A stretch of 64,000 nt of DNA from Sorghum bicolor (taxonomy: Eukaryota > Streptophyta > Magnoliopsida > Poales > Poaceae). Positions 44,279 to 55,417 of the stretch are shown one piece after another. Made by a program: the position numbers and the translations under genes. The notes beneath the pieces are model-generated. The model saw only the letters and a list, made by a program, of their open reading frames with translations, did not search any database and had not been told where the DNA came from. How positions within the stretch are numbered: the first letter of the stretch is position 1; each line of letters starts with the position of its first letter. The DNA lies in assembly GCF_000003195.3 (NCBI RefSeq), contig NC_012870.2:23552501-23616500 (forward strand), in the 5' to 3' direction.

Positions 44279-46809
44279 CTAAGAAGTCGGTGGAGGAGGC
44301 GGAGCAGTGGAGTCCCTCGGCACGGCCACGAAGCGAGCTGCATCATCTGAACTGTCGGCCGTCGAGGCAGAGGAGGTGGAGTGACCCTCTGAAGCTGCAG
44401 GAGCTGGTGAAGCGGTCCGGGTCTGCTCTGGAGCTGTCATAGGCTGTGCTGGCTGCTCGAGTCCGGCTGACGAAGAAGGCACGGGCTTGGTCGCGGTAGC
44501 AGTCGTCTCTGGTAGAAGACGGTGCAAGCTGCTCGGACGACGCTACAGACGATGACAGAAGCTCTATAGTGGTAACTGGCGCCGTAAAGACTGCAGGGGC
44601 CTGCAGAGGAGGAGGCGTAGGGTCACCAGTCAGAGCACTGTAGGTGAAGCTGAGGTGCGGATCTGTCTGCGAGTCCCACACAAGCTGTGACGCTGACGCT
44701 GACTGAGGAGTGAAGCCTGAGCGGAGAGGAGTAAACTGAGGTACCTGCTCAAAGCCTGAAGAGATCGCACCCTGAGAGACCTGGTAGCTGAAGCGGCTGC
44801 TGTGACTGGCTCTGAGTCTGAGGCGCTGGAGACGACGGCCTGACAATCGATGTGCCTGGGAGCTGAATCTGCGGTAGCTGAATCCTGGAGGCGGCCATGA
44901 GAGCTGCCATCATCGCTGTCTGCTGAGCCTGGAAAGCAAGCTGCTGCTCTTGAAAGGTGAGGAACTGACGCTGGAGCTCATTCTGCCTAGCCTGCACGGC
45001 TGCATTGATGGCAGCCTGGTCCCTGTCTCGCCTCGCCTGCTCCTCAGCTGCGCGGCGCTGATCTGCCCTCATCCCCTCTAAGATAGCAAGCAGAGCGGGG
45101 TCTGAAGCTCTCGAAGAACCGCCTGCCTCGTGGTCATGTGCTCTGGGAGGGAGATCTGTCACTGGCGGCTGATAGTCATCATCTGAACTGTCTGATGCAA
45201 AATCAAACTCTCCCTCAGCCTCTGCATCGGCGAAAGCTCAAATCGCTATGTCCTGCTGCTCCTCTGACTCTGCAACTGCTGTTGTACTGCGGGTGCCCCT
45301 AGGAGAAGGTGGGGGCACCGGTCCACATGGAGCACGGGGAGGAGGTGCCGCTCGGAGGTCGTGGTACGCTCTCAACATCTGCCTGGGGTCGTAGTGGGGA
45401 AAGACGGTGTCTGACTCTGTCAACTCCCTCTGCAAGTGAGCTGGCAGGTGCAGTGGCCTAGCACGAAGAATAAGCAAAGTGATCCAATGTGCATACGGCA
45501 ACTGACGCCGTCCCCTGAAGCTCTCTGAGATGGTGTCCTCAATCTCTGAGACGATCAAATCCCACAAGTCGAACTCTGTCTAGGAGATGAGGTGAGCAAC
45601 TAACCACTGCTGGATGCGAGTGAATCCATCTCTGTAACCTGTCCTGGGGAGAAGAGTCTTCCTCAACACAAAGTCAAGGATCCTAGCTGGGCGTGTCAAA
45701 TCTCCCACTATCCTGCTGGAGCCCTCCCCAAAAGGTGAATGGAAACAGGGAGCCACGAAGTCAACAGGTGGTATGTCACCACCGTGAGGACGACGAGGGG
45801 GCTCGACGTTCCCGTAGCACAACCGGTGAATCCTGGTGGGAGAGGCCCGCACCCCAAGCACCTCTCTAGCCCTCTGAGCTGTCACTCTGTAGTCTGTGCC
45901 TGCCAGTGCGTAGTGAATGTAACTGTGATCTGGAGAAACCCACACTGATGCATAGAACTCTCTAACCCACTGCTCACAGTAAGTGCCGGGGAGTGCTAGC
46001 AACTCTGGGAGTCCGTGGAGGTAGGTGAAGTACTGACGGATGTCTGCTCCAACCACGTTTCCCAGAATCTCAAGGTCAATCACTCTGTGCTCCCTGAACT
46101 GTGACTGAGAGCGAACCAGTGCCTCGTGGATGTCCTCCTAGACGACTGTGTAGAACCTGGCACCGGCTCTGGGATCCCTAGCAGCTGGGAACCAGGTGGG
46201 AAACAGAACAAACCTCAGCTGCTGGATCTCTCTGGCTGACACAAGAGTGAGATCCCTGTGGATCCTGACTGGCCTCGGTCGAGAAGCTGGAGTGCCTCTA
46301 GCTGGTGTAGCACGAGCAGTGGAGGTGGACTGACCCTGCGTACCAGTCCGAGGAGTGGCCTGGGTACGAGCGCGAGTCGACCTCCGGAGGGGCTGCTCCT
46401 GCTCCTGTGCTGGACCCTCTGCATGGGTCTCTGTCTCAGTGTCTGGATCCTCCTGAGCCTGATCCCTAACCACAAGCCTAATCCTCTGTCCTCCAATCGT
46501 CACGGTGCCTGGAGGGGATCCATGGAATGCCTCTGTCTCAAGAACTGCACGCCGCTGCCGTGGCGTGAGGTCATCCCCTATCCTCAAAGCACCTGCTCGA
46601 CCACCTCTCTCTGCGGCCTCTGTTGCTGCTGCTACTGCCTCTGCGACCTCTGCCTCTCTGTCGGTGGCCTTGCGCTTCTTGGTAGCCAACTTCTTTCCCT
46701 TGCCTTTCTCTGCCGCTGACAGGCGACGGGGAGGATCACCTCCACCATCACCCTCTGGGGAACCTCCTGAGCCAGCTGCCGGACCACTGACGTTCTTGGT
46801 ACGAGCCAT
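44279..46809 (-). pseudogene. Env-position accessory gene of Sirevirus 2, broken
   Basis: From the ATG at 46809 (MARTKNVSGPAAGSGGSPEG) one minus-strand frame runs to about 44850, interrupted by three in-frame stops: TAG at 46140-46138, TAG at 45582-45580 and TGA at 45240-45238. Coding character continues across each. Two frame changes follow (near 44800 and 44500), and the last frame ends at 44279. Layout: a basic, Ala/Gly/Lys-rich N-terminus (nuclear-signal-like GKGKKLATKKRKA); an Arg/Thr/Ser-rich stretch; a folded middle (LRFVLFPTWFPAARD, YCEQWVREFYASVW, VREVLGVRA-like, MWDLIVSEIEDTI); and a Gln/Ala coiled-coil-like C-terminus with a Pro/Ser/Thr tail. The middle resembles plant 'putative transposon protein' domains of Sirevirus-borne genes. 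No signal peptide or membrane helix typical of an envelope protein is evident. Function unknown. Confidence 0.6.
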
Positions 46810-46859
46810 TGTAAATCAAGCGTCCGACAAACAACCGACTGACAACGGAGAACAACGCG

Positions 46860-47145
46860 CTGCAGAGAATAGACAAGATAGGGTATATATAAGAAATTAT
46901 AACAACTAGAGGTGAGTAAAACCTATAGATCGCAAGAATAGACGAGGAACGGGAGCGAACAGCTTACGATCCACGGACGAGACGCGTTCCGGATGAAAAC
47001 TTGCGATCGAAAACTGCCGGAGATCACGAATCCTCTCCACAAGGTGCTATGAAGGATGAACGAGAGCAAACATCATCAAAAACAACGTTTAACCTCGTTT
47101 AGGCATAAAGCCAAACACCTTAGGGGCGTAGTTCAGAGAACTCAC
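46860..47145 (-). other. Probable leader intron upstream of env-position gene
   Basis: On the minus strand a donor GTGAGTTC at 47145 follows AAGGGTGTGG. An acceptor TCTATTCTCTGCAG ends at 46860, 51 bases before the ATG. The 286-bp intervening sequence has a pyrimidine-rich 3' end. A transcript starting below the 47384 array would splice here to place the env-position ATG near its 5' end. Confidence 0.5.
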
Positions 47146-47383
47146 CCACACCCTTGAATCTCTGCGTGATTTGAAGAACCACGCGAAGAGAAGAGTGAGG
47201 AGAAGATCGGGGGCAGATCTGGCGCGGGGAGAACTTCAAAGGGCGCCGGGGATCGACGAACAGACGGGGGCGGCGGCGCTAGGGCACAGAGGAGAAGGGC
47301 GCGGCTCGGGGAGAGATCGAAGGAAGAAAGAGAAACGGCCGCCCGAATCCCCTGGGTGCGGGCTTTAAGCACCCGCCGCGGGG

Positions 47384-47646
47384 TCACCGGACGCTCTTTA
47401 TGTGGCACCGGACGCGTCCGGTGACCACCGGACTCATGCGCAGAGAAGGTTGCAAAAATGCATCGCACCGGACGATGGGCACCGGACGCTGGCTTTAGCG
47501 TCCGGTGCTTCAGGTCACGCCAGGTGAGCATCGGACACACCGCACCGGACGCTGCAAGGACACTGTTCCTGCGTCCGGTGAGTGCAGTCTGGCACACTCA
47601 CCGCACCGGACGCACAGAAACAGCGTCCGGTGCATCGTCCGGTGCT
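47384..47646. repeat. Internal CACCGGAC palindrome array of Sirevirus 2
   Basis: About a dozen CACCGGACGC/GCGTCCGGTG half-sites, like those in the LTRs, but here between pol and the env-position gene. On the minus strand a weak TATA-like CTTAAAGC (near 47365) and a pyrimidine-rich leader follow, the same order as array and TATA in the LTR. Confidence 0.85.
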
Positions 47647-48156
47647 CCTCTGAGCACTTTTTCAACTAAGCACCACGTCCGACTTTGACCCAACCAAGTT
47701 CCATTTCCAAAAGCACACAATTAAACACCAAACAGAACTGGTATGAGTGACTTCTCTCAAACCCTCAAATTTTCACAAAAATTTAGCCATAGGCTTAGTA
47801 ATTTTTATGAAAATAGTTCGAGAAATCACCAAGGAGCATCATATGGCCATAAAGCTAGGGGTTAGAATCACAATGAGCTTTGAATGCTCCCCCTATCTAT
47901 GGACGAACACAGAGGATGCTCAACGAATAATCAAAAAGAAACGGTCAACTAACAAGCATGCATATTATATGAGTTGTAATGAAATACTTGAAAGTAAACT
48001 AATGCTTGTCAAGTTTGATCCAAGGTTAAGCTTTTTCACACACACAAGGGGGTTATCTTAACCATGTTAGACAAGCCCTATATGCAAGTTGGATTTTAGT
48101 TTTAGTTTGCATGATATGCAAAGCAAAAGTTATTTACAAGATTCCACACACAACTT

Positions 48157-51100
48157 TTATCTCTTAGTGAAGTTGGATAGGTCAAGCACATTTAGTTCAT
48201 TTCTCAATATACAAAACCTAGCTTCATCTAGGGGTTTTGTGAAGATATCCGCCAATTGATTTTCCGTTCCCACATTCTCTAGAGATATGTCACCTTTAGC
48301 AACGTGATCCCCTAAGGAAGTGGTGGCGGATGTCAATATGTTTTGTGCGGGTGTGTTGAACCGGGTTGTTTGCAAGTTTTACGGCACTTTCGTTGTCACA
48401 CAACAAAGGTACTTTGTCTAGTACTACTTCATAGTCTAGCAAAGTTTGTTTCATGTAGAGTATTTGTGCACAACAAGCACCGGCGGCAATGTATTCCGCC
48501 TCGGCCGTTGACAAGGCAATACTATTTTGTTTCTTTGACATCCAAGAGACAAGTGATCTACCTAGGAAGTGGCACCCTCCGGATGTGCTTTTTCTATCAA
48601 TCCGGCACCCGACATAATCAGAATCGGAATAGCCTACAAGTTGGAATCTTGCACCTTTGGGATACCACAATCCTAGGCAAGGTGTGAATTTTAGATACCT
48701 AAGAATTCTCTTGACCGCAATCAAGTGAGATTCCATAGGCATTGCTTGATATCTTGCACACATACACACACTAAACATTATATCGGGCCTAGATGCGGTG
48801 AGGTAGAGTAGACTTCCTATCATGGAGCGATAGAGAGTTTTGTCAATAGGGTTACCTCCCTCATCCAAGTCGAGATGCCCATTTGATGCCATGGGAGTCT
48901 TGATTGGCTTGCAATCCATCATCTTGAACCTCTTGAGAAGATCTTGAGTGTACTTCTCTTGAGAGATAAAGACCCCTTCCTTCATTTGCTTGACTTGAAA
49001 TCCTAGGAAGAAGGATAGCTCGCCAATCATGGACATCTCAAACTCCTTGGACATCAAATCACCAAATTCCTTGCAAAAATCTTCATTAGTAGAGCCAAAA
49101 ATAAAATCATCAACATAAACTTGGCAAATGAAGATTTCCCCATTCATTTTCTTGGTGAAGAGTGTTGTGTCAACTTTCCCAATCTTGAAGCCCTTCTCAA
49201 TGAGGAAGTCCCTAAGCCTCTCATACCAAGCTCTAGGAGCTTGCTTGAGACCATAGAGAGCCTTGGACAACCGGTAGACATGCTTGGGGTACCTAGGGTC
49301 TTCAAAACCGGGGGGTTGCTCAACATACACAAGCTCATTAATATAACAATTTAAAAAGGCACTTTTCACATCCATTTGAAATAACTTGATATCATGACTA
49401 GATGCATATGCAAGTAGGATACAAATTGCTTAAAGTCTTGCCACCGGTGCAAAGGTTTCACCGAAGTCAAGACCTTCCACTTGTGAAAAGCCTTTTGCCA
49501 CAAGTCTTGCCTTGTTGCGCACCACTTTGCCTTGATCATCCTTCTTGTTCCGGAAGACCCATTTTGTTCCAATCACTCTTGCATCTTTGGGTCGCTCTTC
49601 AAGTGTCCACACTTGGTTGCGAGAGAAGTTGTTCAACTCCTCTTGCATGGCCATGATCCAATCCGCATCACGAAGAGCTTCCTCTATAGTCTTTGGTTCA
49701 TCTTCAAGAGACACAAAAGCGTAATGTTCAATAAATAGAGCATGTCTAGAACGAGTAGTTACGCCACGTGATGGACTCCCGATGATGAGATCTTGAGAGT
49801 GATCTTGGAGGAGATGTGATGTTCTTCTTGATGCCACTTGAGGAGTTAGTTGGGGAGCATCAACATCTTGTGCTTGTGCCACCGCTTGCTCATGAGTGAC
49901 TTGAGTGTCCTCATGGGCATCTCTCACATCCTTGTCTTCATCTTGTAGACCTTGTGAGGTGGATGGTGGCTTAATGACTTGCACATCATCATCTTCTTTA
50001 GGCTTGATGTCTCCCACAGGCATGTTCTTCATGGCATCCCTCAATGGTTCACCACCTACATCATCAAGATTATCACTTGCTCCTTGGGAGCCATTAGTTT
50101 CATCAAATTCAACATCAAATGTTTCTTCAACCATGTTTGTGGCATGGTTAAAAACTCTATATGCCTTGGACTTTGATGAATAGCCAACCAAGTAGCCAAT
50201 GTCACATCTTCTTTGGAACTTTCCCAAGTGTTGGCGCTTCTTGTAGATGTAGCATTTGCACCCAAACACTCTAAAGAATGAGACATCGGGCTTCTTCCCA
50301 TTGAGAAACTCATATGGTGTCTTCTCTAGGAACTTGTGAGGAAAGAGCCGGTTTGAAGCATAACATGCCGTGTTGATTGCCTCGGCCCACATCTTCTCCG
50401 AAGTGTTATACTCATCTAGCATTGTTCTTGCCAAGGTGATCAATGTCTGGTTCTTTCTTTCTACAACCCCATTTTGTTGTGGTGTGTATGTTGAGGAGAA
50501 CTCATGCTTGATTCGCACTTCATCACAATACTCTTCAATGTTGGTGTTGTCATATTCTTTGCCATTGTCACTTCTAATTTTCTTGATCTTCACATCAAAT
50601 TGATTTTGGGCATTCTTTGCAAACCTCTTGAATATTGATGCAACTTTGGCCTTGTCTTGCAAGAAGAATGTCCAAGTGTACCGGGAGAAATCATCAACTA
50701 TGACCAAGCAATATTTGTTGCCTCCAAGACTAGCATATGTGGTTGGTCCAAATAAGTCCATGTGAAGTAGCTCAAGCACTCTTGAAGTTGAGAGATAGGC
50801 TTTGGTTGGATGAGTGTTTGCAACTTGTTTGCCCGCTTGACATGCACTACAAAGCTTGTCCTTTTCAAATGTCACATCCTTTATGCCTCTAATCAATTCT
50901 TTCTTCATCAACTTCTTGAGTGTGCCCATTCCAACATGTGCTAACCTTCTATGCCACAACCACCCAAGTGAAGTCTTGGTGAATAAGCAAGTCTTGACAT
51001 CAACTTCATCAGATGAGAAATCAACTACATATAAGTTGTTGTGCCGGAAGCCTTTGAAAATCACTTCATTGTCATCTTCCTTGGTCACAATTACTTCCTT

Positions 51101-51382
51101 CTTCTTGAATAGGCATTCAAATCCAAGGTCACATAATTGTCCAACCGAGAGCAAGTTGAAACTCAAGGATTGCACATAGAGCACATTGGTGATGGAGTTG
51201 TCATTTGATATAGCAACCTTTCCTAGTCTCTTGACTTTCCCTTTTGAATTGTCACCAAATGTGATCTTCTCTTGGTTGTCAACATCTTCATCAAGAGAGG
51301 TGAACATCCGGGGATCTCCGGTCATATGTTGAGTGCAACCACTATCAATTACCCAATGTGATCCACCGGTCTTGTAGTTCAC
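48157..51382 (-). pseudogene. pol of Sirevirus 2, one stop and one frameshift
   Basis: A frame from 51382 (NYKTGGSHWVIDSGCTQHMT) covers protease (IDSGC), the HHCC finger (LWHRRLAHVG...CSACQAGKQ), integrase (HMDLFGPTTY, DDFSRYTWTFF, RSDNGKEY, TPQQNGVVERKNQTL) and the start of reverse transcriptase. A TAA at 49430-49432 interrupts it after GETFAPVARL. The same frame then resumes ([49 protein letters not shown]) through RNase H (VGYSDSDYVG, STAEAEYIAAGACC, DNESAVKL) to HIDIRHHFLR. There a G-run one base too long, near 48311, shifts the frame; the C-terminal part (LADIFTKPLDEARF) is in the next frame and ends at 48157. Only two lesions are seen, far fewer than in Sirevirus 1. Confidence 0.92.
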
Positions 51383-51396
51383 CTACACACAAGAGA

Positions 51397-53817
51397 TCAA
51401 GCTTGAGATTTAGGGACCCACATTTGCTTAGGGCCCTTGACCTTCTCTACTAGTTGCTTTGGCACCCAAATCTTCTTTGGCCTTTGCTTGTTGGGTGGCC
51501 CCATGAAGCTAACCTTGACCTTGCCACACTTGTCTTTCCTTACAATGTAATGAGCATTGAAGGCAAATGGTCTTGCATGCTTGGGCAAGGGTGGTGGTAG
51601 TGGTGCCTTACACTCATGAGCAAAGTGTCCTTCTTGACCACACTCAAAGCATCTCTTTGGCTTTGGCTTGCTTGGTTGATCATGAGTGGCTAGAGACTTG
51701 ATGAGCTTTGTTTGATGAGCCTTATAGCCAATTCCACTCTTCTCCATCTTCATGACGGTGTTCATGAAAAGCTCACTTTGAAGGTCCTTCCCCTTTGTGA
51801 ACTTTGCTAACCCCATGGTTAGGTGTTCCTTCTCTTTCTTGAGCTTGTTGTTCTCTTGAGTTAGCTTCTTGATGATTGGGTCATTGTTGCTTGCTAACTC
51901 ATCCAAGATGAATGTCTCATCTTCTTCTTGCTTGTCATACATCAAACCAAGCTTGAGATATTGATTTTCTTCCTTGAGTAACTTGTTCTCATATGCAAGT
52001 TTCTTGTCTTGATCAAGTGTCTCAATCACAATGGTCTTGTGCTTGGCTTGGTCTTGTAACTCTTTCTTGAGCATGACTATTTCATCCTTGAGCTTGATAG
52101 TGTCCTCATAACTCTCGGCCACTACCACTTTCTTGCCCTTGCAATCAACACATTTGCTTGTGCTCTCCACAAGTAAGTCATCACAAGATGTGGCTACATC
52201 AAGCTTAGCAACATTGTTAGTAGCAACATGTGTTTCAATTGCAAGTTCATAAGCAATCTCAAGGTTGTCATAGTTTGCTTTTAGAGTTGTTAGCTCTTCT
52301 TTCATTGCTCTATATCTAGTGATAAGCTCATCATGAACACTCTCAAGTTTATCATGTTTTTCTTTGAGCTCTTTTAGAGAGAGTTTGAGCTCCTTGAGCT
52401 TAGTGATCATGATCTCATTTTGATCTCTAAGCTCATCACTAGACTTAAGCTTTGCTAGAAGTGTGTCATTTTCAAGTTCAAGCTTTTCATTTTCACTTCT
52501 AGTTTTTCTTATGACTTTTGTGTACTTGTTTAGCAATTTTACAAGTTCATCATAAGAAGGTGATTCATATTCACTATCACTTTCACTACTCTCATCCTCA
52601 CTTTGTACCTTCCGGTCACCCTTAGCCATAAGACATAGGTGTGTAGAGGATGTAGATGGTGGTGAAGATGATGGTGATGGAGCATCGATGGCAATGGCGG
52701 CAACCTTCTCATCATCACTTTCATTGCCAAAGGAGTCACCACTTGAGCTCTCAATGTCGGTGAGCCAATCACCAACAATGTAAGCCTTGCCATTCTTCTT
52801 CTTGTAGTGCTCCTTCTTCTTGCCACCTTTCTTCTTGTATTGCTTCTTGTCATTCTTCTCATCATCACTTGAGTCATCTTGCTCTTTGTTTTTCTTCTTG
52901 TACTTGTCCTTCTTGGGCTTTGGACATTGATGAGCAAGATGACCAAGCTCACCACAATTGTAGCAATCCATCTCGGAGATGGGCTTCCTCTTGCTGCTTG
53001 TGAAGAACTTCTTCTTCTTGGAGACAAAGTTGACTCCATTCTTGTTGAGCTTCTTCAACATCTTTGTGGTTCTTCTCACCAAAAGGGCAATAGATGCATC
53101 ATCATCACTTGAAGTTGATGACTCAACTTCAATCTTCTTGGCTTTGCCCTTGTGAGAAGTTTTGAGTGCCAAGTCCTTCTTTTCTTTCTTGGCCGACGAG
53201 GAGCCATCTTGGGGGTTCATGTGCATGTACATCTCATGAGCGTTGATCTTCCCCAATATGGCGGTTGGTGTAGCGGTGGAAAGATCTCCTTGATGAAGCA
53301 CCGTTACTATGTGCCCATATTTCTCAATGGGAAGAACACATAGTATCTTGCTTGCTACATCTGCCGTACTCATTTGAGTGAGCCCAAGTCCATTAAGCTC
53401 CTCTACAATGACATTCAAGCGAGAATACATTTCATTAGCATTTTCTTTTGGAAGCATCTCAAATGTATTAAGCTTGTTCATCACTAGGTGATAGCGTTCC
53501 TCGCGTTCACTCTTTGATCCCTCATGAAGCGCACAAAGTTCCTTCCAGAGTTCATTGGCGGTTTTGTGGCTCCGAACGCGGTTGAACACCTCTTTGCAAA
53601 GGCCTCTAAAGATGTGGTTTTTGGCCTTCGCATTCCATTTCTCGTTTTCTTGCTCTTGTGGAGTAAGAGCGGTGGCTCTTTCCGGAGGGGCAAACCCTTC
53701 GGTCGCGGCTTTTAGGCACTTTACATCGCATGCCTCAAGGTATGACTCCATCCGTATTTTCCAATACGGGAAGTCATCCCCATCGAACATGGGTGGCGGT
53801 CCATCCCCGTTAGACAT
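51397..53817 (-). CDS. gag of Sirevirus 2, intact
   Basis: 806 codons, uninterrupted, from an ATG at 53817 (MSNGDGPPPMFDGDDFPYWK). It carries the UBN2-type gag fold (about 10-200), Lys/Asp/Ser-rich linkers, a CCHC zinc knuckle at about 285-298 (CYNCGELGHLAHQC), a long heptad-rich coiled-coil region (about 430-690), and a second CCHC at about 723-736 (CFECGQEGHFAHEC), ending WVPKSQA. Gag assembles cytoplasmic virus-like particles and binds the genomic RNA. Sirevirus gags are unusually long with coiled coils that in related elements bind dynein light chain; no test of that is possible here. The start lies 40 bases inside the primer site. The stop TGA is followed by a TAG and the pol start in another frame. 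Confidence 0.93.
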   Translation of the reverse strand: MSNGDGPPPMFDGDDFPYWKIRMESYLEACDVKCLKAATEGFAPPERATALTPQEQENEKWNAKAKNHIFRGLCKEVFNRVRSHKTANELWKELCALHEGSKSEREERYHLVMNKLNTFEMLPKENANEMYSRLNVIVEELNGLGLTQMSTADVASKILCVLPIEKYGHIVTVLHQGDLSTATPTAILGKINAHEMYMHMNPQDGSSSAKKEKKDLALKTSHKGKAKKIEVESSTSSDDDASIALLVRRTTKMLKKLNKNGVNFVSKKKKFFTSSKRKPISEMDCYNCGELGHLAHQCPKPKKDKYKKKNKEQDDSSDDEKNDKKQYKKKGGKKKEHYKKKNGKAYIVGDWLTDIESSSGDSFGNESDDEKVAAIAIDAPSPSSSPPSTSSTHLCLMAKGDRKVQSEDESSESDSEYESPSYDELVKLLNKYTKVIRKTRSENEKLELENDTLLAKLKSSDELRDQNEIMITKLKELKLSLKELKEKHDKLESVHDELITRYRAMKEELTTLKANYDNLEIAYELAIETHVATNNVAKLDVATSCDDLLVESTSKCVDCKGKKVVVAESYEDTIKLKDEIVMLKKELQDQAKHKTIVIETLDQDKKLAYENKLLKEENQYLKLGLMYDKQEEDETFILDELASNNDPIIKKLTQENNKLKKEKEHLTMGLAKFTKGKDLQSELFMNTVMKMEKSGIGYKAHQTKLIKSLATHDQPSKPKPKRCFECGQEGHFAHECKAPLPPPLPKHARPFAFNAHYIVRKDKCGKVKVSFMGPPNKQRPKKIWVPKQLVEKVKGPKQMWVPKSQA

Positions 53818-53856
53818 CTTTCTCTAGGCGGTGAAGCCTAAAAAAATGAGCACTAG

Positions 53857-53868
53857 GTTCTGATACCA
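53857..53868 (-). other. Primer binding site of Sirevirus 2
   Basis: On the minus strand TGGTATCAGAAC, two bases inside the 5' LTR. It differs by one base from the usual initiator-Met tRNA site TGGTATCAGAGC found in Sirevirus 1. Confidence 0.9.
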
Positions 53869-53870
53869 AT

Positions 53871-55417
53871 TGAAAGGATCAAGATGCCCAAGACGGGGGG
53901 TGAATTGGGCTTCTATAAAAATTTAAGCAAACTATAAGCTCCAATTCAACCCCTTGTGCCTAGTGTGACCTAGAGAGCTACCGGATAAAAGTTTTGCAAC
54001 CTAGTTCCAATCCTATTCTAGCATGGCAATTCTAAGAATGTAAAAGCACAAAGTAAATGCTAGAATGTAAAGAAGTAGTGGAAGAAGGTGCTCGGCGATG
54101 TTTTGCCGAGGTATCGGAGAGTCGCCACTCTCCACTAGTCCTCGTTGGAGCACCCGCGCAAGGGTCTTGCTCCCCCTTGGTCCGCGCAAGGACCAAGTGC
54201 TCTCTACGGGCTGATTCTTCGACACTCCGTCGCGGTGAATCGCCCAAAACCGCTCACAAGCTTGACACGAGTCACCCACAAGAACTCCGGGCGGTCTTCG
54301 TGACTCCAATCACCACCGAACCGTCTAGGTGATGGCGATCACCAAGAGTAACAAGCAAAGAACTCTCACTTGACCCAAGCAAGGCTCTAGAGAGTGGTGG
54401 ATGCACACTTGACTCTTGGAACTCACTAGAGAAGGATTCTCTCAAGAAATCACTCAAATCTCAATCCTCTCTAGGCTCTTACAACTCTCTTGCTCCACAA
54501 CAAGTTTCTCTGATGTTCAAATGGGCAAGAGACCTCTCATGGACGAGGTGGAGGAGTATAAATACTATCCACGAAGTCCAAAGGTCGGCCAACCGTTTTC
54601 CACTGAAAACGGGGTCACCGGACGCACATTATGTTGCACCGGACGCACTGCACCGAGCGTCCGGTGCTACATAACGGCTATCTGTACTTCACTCTGACAG
54701 GTCACCGGACGCTAACTCCCAGCGTCCGGTGCACCGTCCGGTGCTCGGGGGAACTTTACAAGCTCCCTGCGCATGGGACCGGACGCTACCCGGTGCGTCC
54801 GGTGCTAGCGTCCGGTGCTCAGGGGAACTTTACAAGCTCCCTTGGTATGGGACCGGACGCTACCCAGTGCGTCCGGTGCTAGCGTCCGGTGCCTAACCCT
54901 AAGCACGGCACTGTCCCAACGGCTAAGGACCTCACCGGACGCACTCACAGAGCGTCCGGTGCAGCGTCCGGTGTCCCTTTGGGCACCCAAACTTCGTCGA
55001 AACGCGATCGCTCCAAAACGAAGTTGGTTCCTCTCGATCTAAGGACTATCTCTGAGCTGCCTAGTGCTAGGTTTACCAAGTGTGCACCACACCTAAACCT
55101 AAAGCCATGCCTAAGTCAAGCTACTAGATCAAAGCCCCTCTTAATAGTACGGTTAAAGGAAAACAAAGTCCTAAACTACTCTAAGTGCCCTTCTTCACCA
55201 TATGGCACTTAGACCTAGTCTAGTCTTGACGATGTCCATCCATCCTTTAAAAACCAAAACGATTTCCACTATTAAGTAGGCATGTACGTCCCTGTCCATC
55301 GAGTACCTATTTACCATGACCTTACCTATGACTTTGCCTCTGCAAAACACACGTTAGTCATAGTAACCAATAATGTCATTAATCACCGAAATCAATAAGG
55401 GCCTAGATGCTCTTTCA
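53871..55417 (-). repeat. 5' LTR of Sirevirus 2, complete
   Basis: 1547 bp, TG...CA ends. TATA box on the minus strand (plus GTATAAATA at 54556-54564), palindrome array 54616-54975 upstream of it. Confidence 0.93.
54616..54975. repeat. CACCGGAC palindrome array in 5' LTR of Sirevirus 2
   Basis: Same content as 43013-43374. Sites mutated in the other LTR (CATCCGGTG, GCGTCTGGTG) are intact here. Confidence 0.85.

Larger units (their letters stand above)
42901..55417 (-). mobile_element. Sirevirus-type Ty1/copia retrotransposon 2 with extra env-position gene
   Basis: The right (5') LTR 53871-55417 is complete (TGAAAGGATC...GCTCTTTCA on the plus strand). The left (3') LTR 42901-43814 lacks the 633 bp corresponding to 53871-54503. 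Minus-strand order is primer site, gag (806 codons, open), pol, non-coding region with palindrome array and spliced leader, env-position gene, polypurine tract, LTR. It is inserted in the TNP2 gene just before the codons for EINGNTFYT. No target duplication remains because the left border is a deletion. By hand, the shared 914-bp LTR parts differ at roughly 15 sites. Confidence 0.92.

Noticed and set aside
47142..47597. 151-codon minus-strand frame upstream of the env-position gene
   Set aside because: It translates the palindrome array and leader; the Pro/Ser/Arg product looks like non-coding leader, and a splice donor lies at its end.
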